From Desulfobacter sp. (GTDB taxonomy: Bacteria; Desulfobacterota; Desulfobacteria; Desulfobacterales; Desulfobacteraceae): a DNA stretch of 64,000 nt. Positions 60,156 through 64,000 of the stretch are shown here, in pieces. The position numbers were made by a program, and so were the translations under genes. Location of the stretch: assembly GCA_028768545.1 (NCBI GenBank), contig CP054838.1:1791501-1855500 (forward strand), read 5' to 3'. The notes beneath the pieces were generated by a model, which was given only the letters and a program-made list of their open reading frames with translations, did not search any database and had not been told where the DNA came from. The number at the start of each line of letters is the position of its first letter. The stretch's first letter is position 1.

Positions 60156-61606
60156 GAGGGCGTTCAAAATTCTGTGTCAGTTGAATGAAAGCTGATATAC
60201 TCAGCTAAATAAGGAGAACTGACATGACCGAAGAAAACACCGAATTTGATTTTCAAAAAGCCCTTAAAGGCATCCAGGAAGGTAAACCCTTCACAGGTAA
60301 GGGCGGCGTCCTTACATCATTAATCAAAAATCTTGCTGAAGCTGCTCTTGAAGGAGAGTTGGAGTCCCATCTCGGGCAGGAAGTTTCTGCCAACCGCCGT
60401 AATGGAAAAAGCAAAAAGACCATTAAATCCCTGGATGGTAAATTTGAGCTAAAAACCCCGCGTGACAGGGCCGGAACCTTCTCTCCACAGATCGTCAAAA
60501 AACATCAGACAACGCTCAGCGATGAAATTGAAAGAAAGATAATAGCCCTTTACGGCCTGGGCATGAGTTATAATGATATGGCTTCCCATTTACAGGAAAT
60601 CTATGGACTTGAGATTTCAAATGCCACTCTGAGCACCATTACCGATAAAATCATCCATACCGTCAAAGAATGGCAGGCCAGGCCGTTGGAAAATGTGTAC
60701 CCAATCGTATGGCTTGATGCCATACATTATAAAGTACGAGAAAACGGAAAGGTCGGCAGCAAAGCCGTTTACACAATTCTTGGGGTGAATATCGAGGGCC
60801 GCAAAGAGGTTCTTGGGCTGTACATATCCGAGAATGAGGGTGCGAACTTCTGGCTGCAGGTGTTAACAGACCTTTCAAACCGAGGGGTAAAAGATATCCT
60901 GATTGCCTGTGTTGATGGTCTAAAAGGTTTTCCCGAGGCCATTGAGACCATATTCCCGGACACAGAAGTTCAACTCTGCGTAGTCCACCAGATCCGAAAT
61001 TCATTGAAATACGTTGGTTCCAAAAATAAAAAGGAATTTATGGCAGATCTAAAACGTGTTTATAAAGCGGTCAATAAGGATCTGGCCGAAGAAGAACTGG
61101 ATATCTTGGAAAATAAATGGAATGACAAATACCCGATTGTGATAAAATCCTGGCGGAACAACTGGGAACGCCTCAGTCATTTCTTTAAATATCCAGAAGA
61201 GATTCGACGGATAATATACACCACAAATACCATTGAGGCTGTGCATCGACAGTTTCGAAAACTGACCAAAACAAAGGGATCATTCCCGAACCAGGACAGC
61301 CTGTTAAAGCTGCTTTACATGGGGATCCAGAACGCCAGTAAAAAATGGACAATGCCGATTCAAAATTGGTCACTGACAATTTCCCAGTTGGCAATTTTCT
61401 TTGAAGGCCGGCTGGATAAAGAGCTGGGAATTTGATAAGGATTTATTTACAGATGGAAAAGATGGTTCCAGGAACTCCACTCCAGCAAAAGTCAACTCCT
61501 CCGACGTGGCTGATTGAAGGCCCATTCTCGGACCTGACTTTTACTTCCGCTGGCGCTGAGGCAGATCCGGGAACCGAAACCGTGACACAGAATTCTGAAC
61601 ATTCCC
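60156..61606 (+). mobile_element. IS256-family element, copy 4 (1451 bp, perfect 8-bp duplication)
   Basis: Perfect target duplication TCGAACTT at 60148-60155 and 61607-61614 fixes the ends for all copies: GAGGGCGTTC... to ...GAACATTCCC. Youngest-looking insertion in the window, in non-coding DNA. Confidence 0.96.
60224..61435 (+). CDS. IS256-family transposase (copy 4)
   Basis: 403 residues, intact. Differs from the other copies by Lys for Glu in KFELKTPRD. DDE blocks as in copy 1. Confidence 0.95.
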   Translation: MTEENTEFDFQKALKGIQEGKPFTGKGGVLTSLIKNLAEAALEGELESHLGQEVSANRRNGKSKKTIKSLDGKFELKTPRDRAGTFSPQIVKKHQTTLSDEIERKIIALYGLGMSYNDMASHLQEIYGLEISNATLSTITDKIIHTVKEWQARPLENVYPIVWLDAIHYKVRENGKVGSKAVYTILGVNIEGRKEVLGLYISENEGANFWLQVLTDLSNRGVKDILIACVDGLKGFPEAIETIFPDTEVQLCVVHQIRNSLKYVGSKNKKEFMADLKRVYKAVNKDLAEEELDILENKWNDKYPIVIKSWRNNWERLSHFFKYPEEIRRIIYTTNTIEAVHRQFRKLTKTKGSFPNQDSLLKLLYMGIQNASKKWTMPIQNWSLTISQLAIFFEGRLDKELGI

Positions 61607-61834
61607 TCGAACTTTAATTTTCAGGTGTATAAAAATAGTTGCCCTTTGAGCGGTGAATCTGTAAAAGTGCCGAGGTGCATATCAAGACCATACTATGTTT
61701 GGGTGTAATAACAATCAGCTTTTTTGGTACATGCTATCCCGAATATTTCATGAACTTTTAAGTGTTTTGTCAAAAAAACATATTATTACAATTGGTTGTG
61801 TCGTTTTTTAAGTCGTTTTCCATTATACAAAACC

Positions 61835-61945
61835 TAACCCTCCGGGCAAAGCGTTTTACCTCATCTGCTGGGTTAAAGTCCGCTCGCAGTAAAGGACTAC
61901 GGCTTCTCGGTCTGTGCCTTGCAGCTAAGGCAAAAACGCTTTGTA
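61835..61945 (-). repeat. Dispersed structured repeat, copy B (inverted relative to A)
   Basis: Shares TAGCTGCAAGGC, AAGCCGTAGT, ACTGCGA and GCAGATGAGGTAAAA (minus strand) with copy A. Its end stem is CAAAGCGTTTT (61847-61857) with AAAACGCTTTG (61933-61943), perfect 11 bp. The stem bases differ from copy A but remain complementary. The rest of 61615-62010 has no gene. Confidence 0.75.
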
Positions 61946-62010
61946 AAATATGCGGTCTATGGGGAATTCATACATAAAAGACTTCTTCTTCACCATAAAC
62001 TTAGCGCTAC

Positions 62011-62446
62011 CTTTATCGCACCAGGTTCTGAGGGGGATTACATTATCAGCCGGGGCTATCACCTTGATAATGAAAAGGATACAATCCAAGACTATTCTGA
62101 TCTTGATCTTTCCTATGTCTGGAGTGCAGGGGGACTGTGTCAACTGCAAAGGACCTTGGCCAATGGATTAGGCTTGTAGGGACGGATCAGGCCGTTCCTC
62201 TGTCCGTGAAAGAGTATGCTCACAAAGGGATGAGCATTGAAAAAATATATATTACACTGCCGGAGTGATCAATGAGCCTGAAAAGATTTGGCCTAATGGT
62301 ATTGTTATCGGATTCCACGGAGAGATGTGTTATGTGAAAAACAAAGGTCTTGCCGTTGTCGTTCTTTCCAATTGTACTATTGCCGATGCCGAAGGTGACC
62401 CGGTCAAGGAGATCCTCAACAGCATCATTAATTTTTGCAGTCAATA
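62011..62446 (+). pseudogene. Serine hydrolase (class C beta-lactamase-like) C-terminal remnant
   Basis: Pieces in different frames align end to end as the C-terminus of a penicillin-binding/beta-lactamase-class-C-like hydrolase: SEGDYIISRGYHLDNEKDTI, LSYVWSAGGL, then (frame change near 62135) STAKDLGQWIRLVGTDQ, then (frame change near 62265) PNGIVIGFHGEMCYVKNKG and LAVVVLSNCTIADAEGDPV to the stop at 62446. The N-terminal catalytic part with SxxK is missing. Dead remnant next to repeat copy B. Confidence 0.6.
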
Positions 62447-62490
62447 GGCCGACAGGGCTGAATTTATTAAATTCCCCATGGTCTATAGAA

Positions 62491-63387
62491 TCATCCCTTT
62501 ATGGGCATGATCTGCTTTTGCTTTTTTTCCTTTTCCTCCCAGAGGCGGTTTAGCCAGTCACAGAACTCTTGTTTGAACCCAGGGTCGCTAAAATAATCCC
62601 CCATGAGTTCCGGTCCTGTCGAAGTCACCTCAATATCCACAATGATCTGGCTGACCTTGCCGGAGATATAGTCCCAGAATGTGGGGATCCCGTTGGGATA
62701 GACAATGGTGACATTGATGATTTTGTGAAGGTATTCCCCCATGGACCCCAGGACAAAGGCGATTCCGCCGGCCTTGGGCGGTAAAAGGTTGGAGAACGGG
62801 GAGTTGAATTTTTCATGTTTTTCCGGTGTGAACCGGGTCCCTTCAACAAAGTTCATCACAGAGACCGGGGTGTGTTTGAATTTTTCGCAGGCCTTTTTGG
62901 TGCTTTCAAGGTCCCTGCCTGCCAGGTGGGGGTTGGCCGCTAAGAATTTTTTTGAATAACGTTTCATAAACGGAAAATCAAGCGCCCACCAGGCCAGGCC
63001 CAGAAAGGGAACCCAGATCAACTCTTTTTTCAGGAAGAATTTGAGCATGGGAATTTTGCGGTTCAGCACTTTTTGAAGGACCAGGATGTCCACCCAGGAC
63101 TGGTGGTTGGAGATGACCAGATACCACTCTTTTTTTTTGAGCTGGGCAAGCCCGGTCACATCCCAGCGGATCTGGCTGAAAATACGGGAGTTGAGCCCGT
63201 TGATGCTGATCCACAGGGTGGCAATGCTGATGAGTATTTTGTCGAGGATCACAATGAATCCTTTGACCGGAATGAGAAATTTGAAAAAGGACAATAGGAT
63301 GAGAGGAACGGTCAAAAGGATGGTGTTTAATGCATAAACAAGAAAGGAGAGAATGCCTTTGACCGGAGAAGGAAGAAAATGGAGCAT
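62491..63387 (-). CDS. PlsC-family acyltransferase (YihG-like)
   Basis: 298 residues. N-terminal hydrophobic segment (FLVYALNTILLTVPLILLSFF) anchors it in the inner membrane. The catalytic motif HxxxxD is NHQSWVD and the acceptor/binding motif is EGTRFT; further blocks are KKELIWVPFLGLAWWALDFPFMKR and VTIVYPNG. Transfers an acyl chain to a lysophospholipid or glycerol-phosphate acceptor. The next gene downstream of its start is a sigma-54 activator seven bases away on the same strand, so they may be cotranscribed. Intact. Confidence 0.85.
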   Translation of the reverse strand: MLHFLPSPVKGILSFLVYALNTILLTVPLILLSFFKFLIPVKGFIVILDKILISIATLWISINGLNSRIFSQIRWDVTGLAQLKKKEWYLVISNHQSWVDILVLQKVLNRKIPMLKFFLKKELIWVPFLGLAWWALDFPFMKRYSKKFLAANPHLAGRDLESTKKACEKFKHTPVSVMNFVEGTRFTPEKHEKFNSPFSNLLPPKAGGIAFVLGSMGEYLHKIINVTIVYPNGIPTFWDYISGKVSQIIVDIEVTSTGPELMGDYFSDPGFKQEFCDWLNRLWEEKEKKQKQIMPIKG

Positions 63388-63393
63388 GGATGC

Positions 63394-64000
63394 TTATCCT
63401 TGGGTATAATAGTTTATATCTTTTTTAATGGTCCGCCTGTCCAGCCCGGTTTTCCGGGCCACTTTTTCATATGTGCCAAATGCATCGTACAAGAGTTTAC
63501 AATAGCCTGACACAAGATCGGGCACGGCAATGCTCTTTTCCCGGATACCCTTGCCCAGAACCTGTGCCAGGTCTGTTTGATCGGTATCCAGGGTTTCCTT
63601 GCCCGTATAATCCCTTCTGAGCAGGATTGATCTGACGCATTGCTCCAGTTCCCGCACGTTACCTGGCCATTGATAATGTTTTCCCAGGTTTCGGTCAATA
63701 ATTCTTTTTATTTTTTCAATAAGATCCGGAGCATGGGCGCCTGTCATCCGCTCTATGATAAAGCCGAGAAGATGGTCCAGCTCTTCCGGGGCCTCACTGA
63801 TACGCACGCTTAAAGGGGGGACTTCAATGATGTCCGAGCAGAGTCTATAATAAAAATCATCCCGAAATGTTTCTCCGCCGACGATTTGTTTTTTGGGCCG
63901 GTTGGTGGCGGCAATCACCCGGCCGTTGAACCGGGATGATTCATGGGCGCCCACTGGGGTGAAATGTCTTTCCTGGAGGACCCTGAGCAGTTTGATCTGA
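63394..64000 (-). CDS. Sigma-54-dependent transcription activator, partial (cut by window end)
   Basis: The C-terminal ~201 residues are visible; the N-terminus lies beyond 64000. The AAA+ sigma-54 interaction domain shows LLRVLQERHFTPVG, ATNRPKKQIVGGETFRDDFYYRL, and WPGNVRELEQ with the Walker B and GAFTGA parts missing off the edge. A Fis-type helix-turn-helix ends it (YCKLLYDAFGTYEKVARKTGLDRRTIKKDINYY). It would activate a -24/-12 promoter not seen here. Position before the acyltransferase suggests one transcript. Confidence 0.85.
   Translation of the reverse strand, partial: QIKLLRVLQERHFTPVGAHESSRFNGRVIAATNRPKKQIVGGETFRDDFYYRLCSDIIEVPPLSVRISEAPEELDHLLGFIIERMTGAHAPDLIEKIKRIIDRNLGKHYQWPGNVRELEQCVRSILLRRDYTGKETLDTDQTDLAQVLGKGIREKSIAVPDLVSGYCKLLYDAFGTYEKVARKTGLDRRTIKKDINYYTQG

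Noticed and set aside
1..64000. CRISPR arrays, rRNA and tRNA genes
   Set aside because: No regularly spaced short repeats and no recognisable rRNA or tRNA sequence were found; a tRNAscan and Infernal run would be decisive.

Overview
The window reads as chromosomal DNA of a sulfate-reducing-type deltaproteobacterium, most likely Desulfobacterales. This rests on gene content, not on a marker-gene search: a selenocysteine-type HdrD-like Fe-S oxidoreductase, an [FeFe] hydrogenase with a NuoF/GltD-type partner, a DUF3786 protein, a GcvT-SHMT fusion and an IspH-UbiA fusion. The DNA is heavily invaded. It holds four near-identical 1451-bp IS256-family copies, one IS3-family, one ISAs1-family and one ISKra4-like element. 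I could place ends and target duplications for all of them except IS256 copy 1, whose flanks do not match.

Left third (1-31900): accessory DNA in decay. A YCF48-MMPL-DUF1302-DUF1329 set, probably an envelope lipid or hydrophobic-compound export system, keeps only its MMPL gene intact. Next come a truncated PD-(D/E)XK-like gene, a membrane/zinc-ribbon gene split by IS3, and a whole TonB receptor + NitT/TauT-type ABC operon in which every gene is broken. The NuoF/GltD-like gene and the [FeFe] hydrogenase gene each carry one frameshift; pta beside them is intact. A P-type copper ATPase is split by two insertion sequences and also has a nonsense codon, while the copZ-like chaperone and csoR-like repressor beside it are intact.

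Middle and right (32000-64000): mostly intact housekeeping genes. These include csoR with its operator, DUF3786, the 889-aa GcvT-SHMT fusion, ccdA-like, glyQS, an MCP with two CZB zinc domains plus cheW, hrpA, the selenoprotein, parA-parB-ispH/ubiA-DUF342 (the first three overlapping by ATGA), an acyltransferase and a sigma-54 activator cut by the window edge. A histidine kinase and an MFS transporter here are frameshifted.

The least explained signals are non-coding. Two copies of a ~115-bp repeat (31925-32047 and 61835-61945) have end stems that differ in sequence but stay paired. A multi-branched fold sits in the 5' leader of the ISAs1 element (26191-26328). A near-perfect inverted repeat lies exactly at the frameshift in the NuoF/GltD gene. 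The number of broken genes implies either real genome decay through IS expansion or some indel errors in the assembly. In-frame stops of all three types and insertion-sequence disruptions cannot be explained by indel errors.
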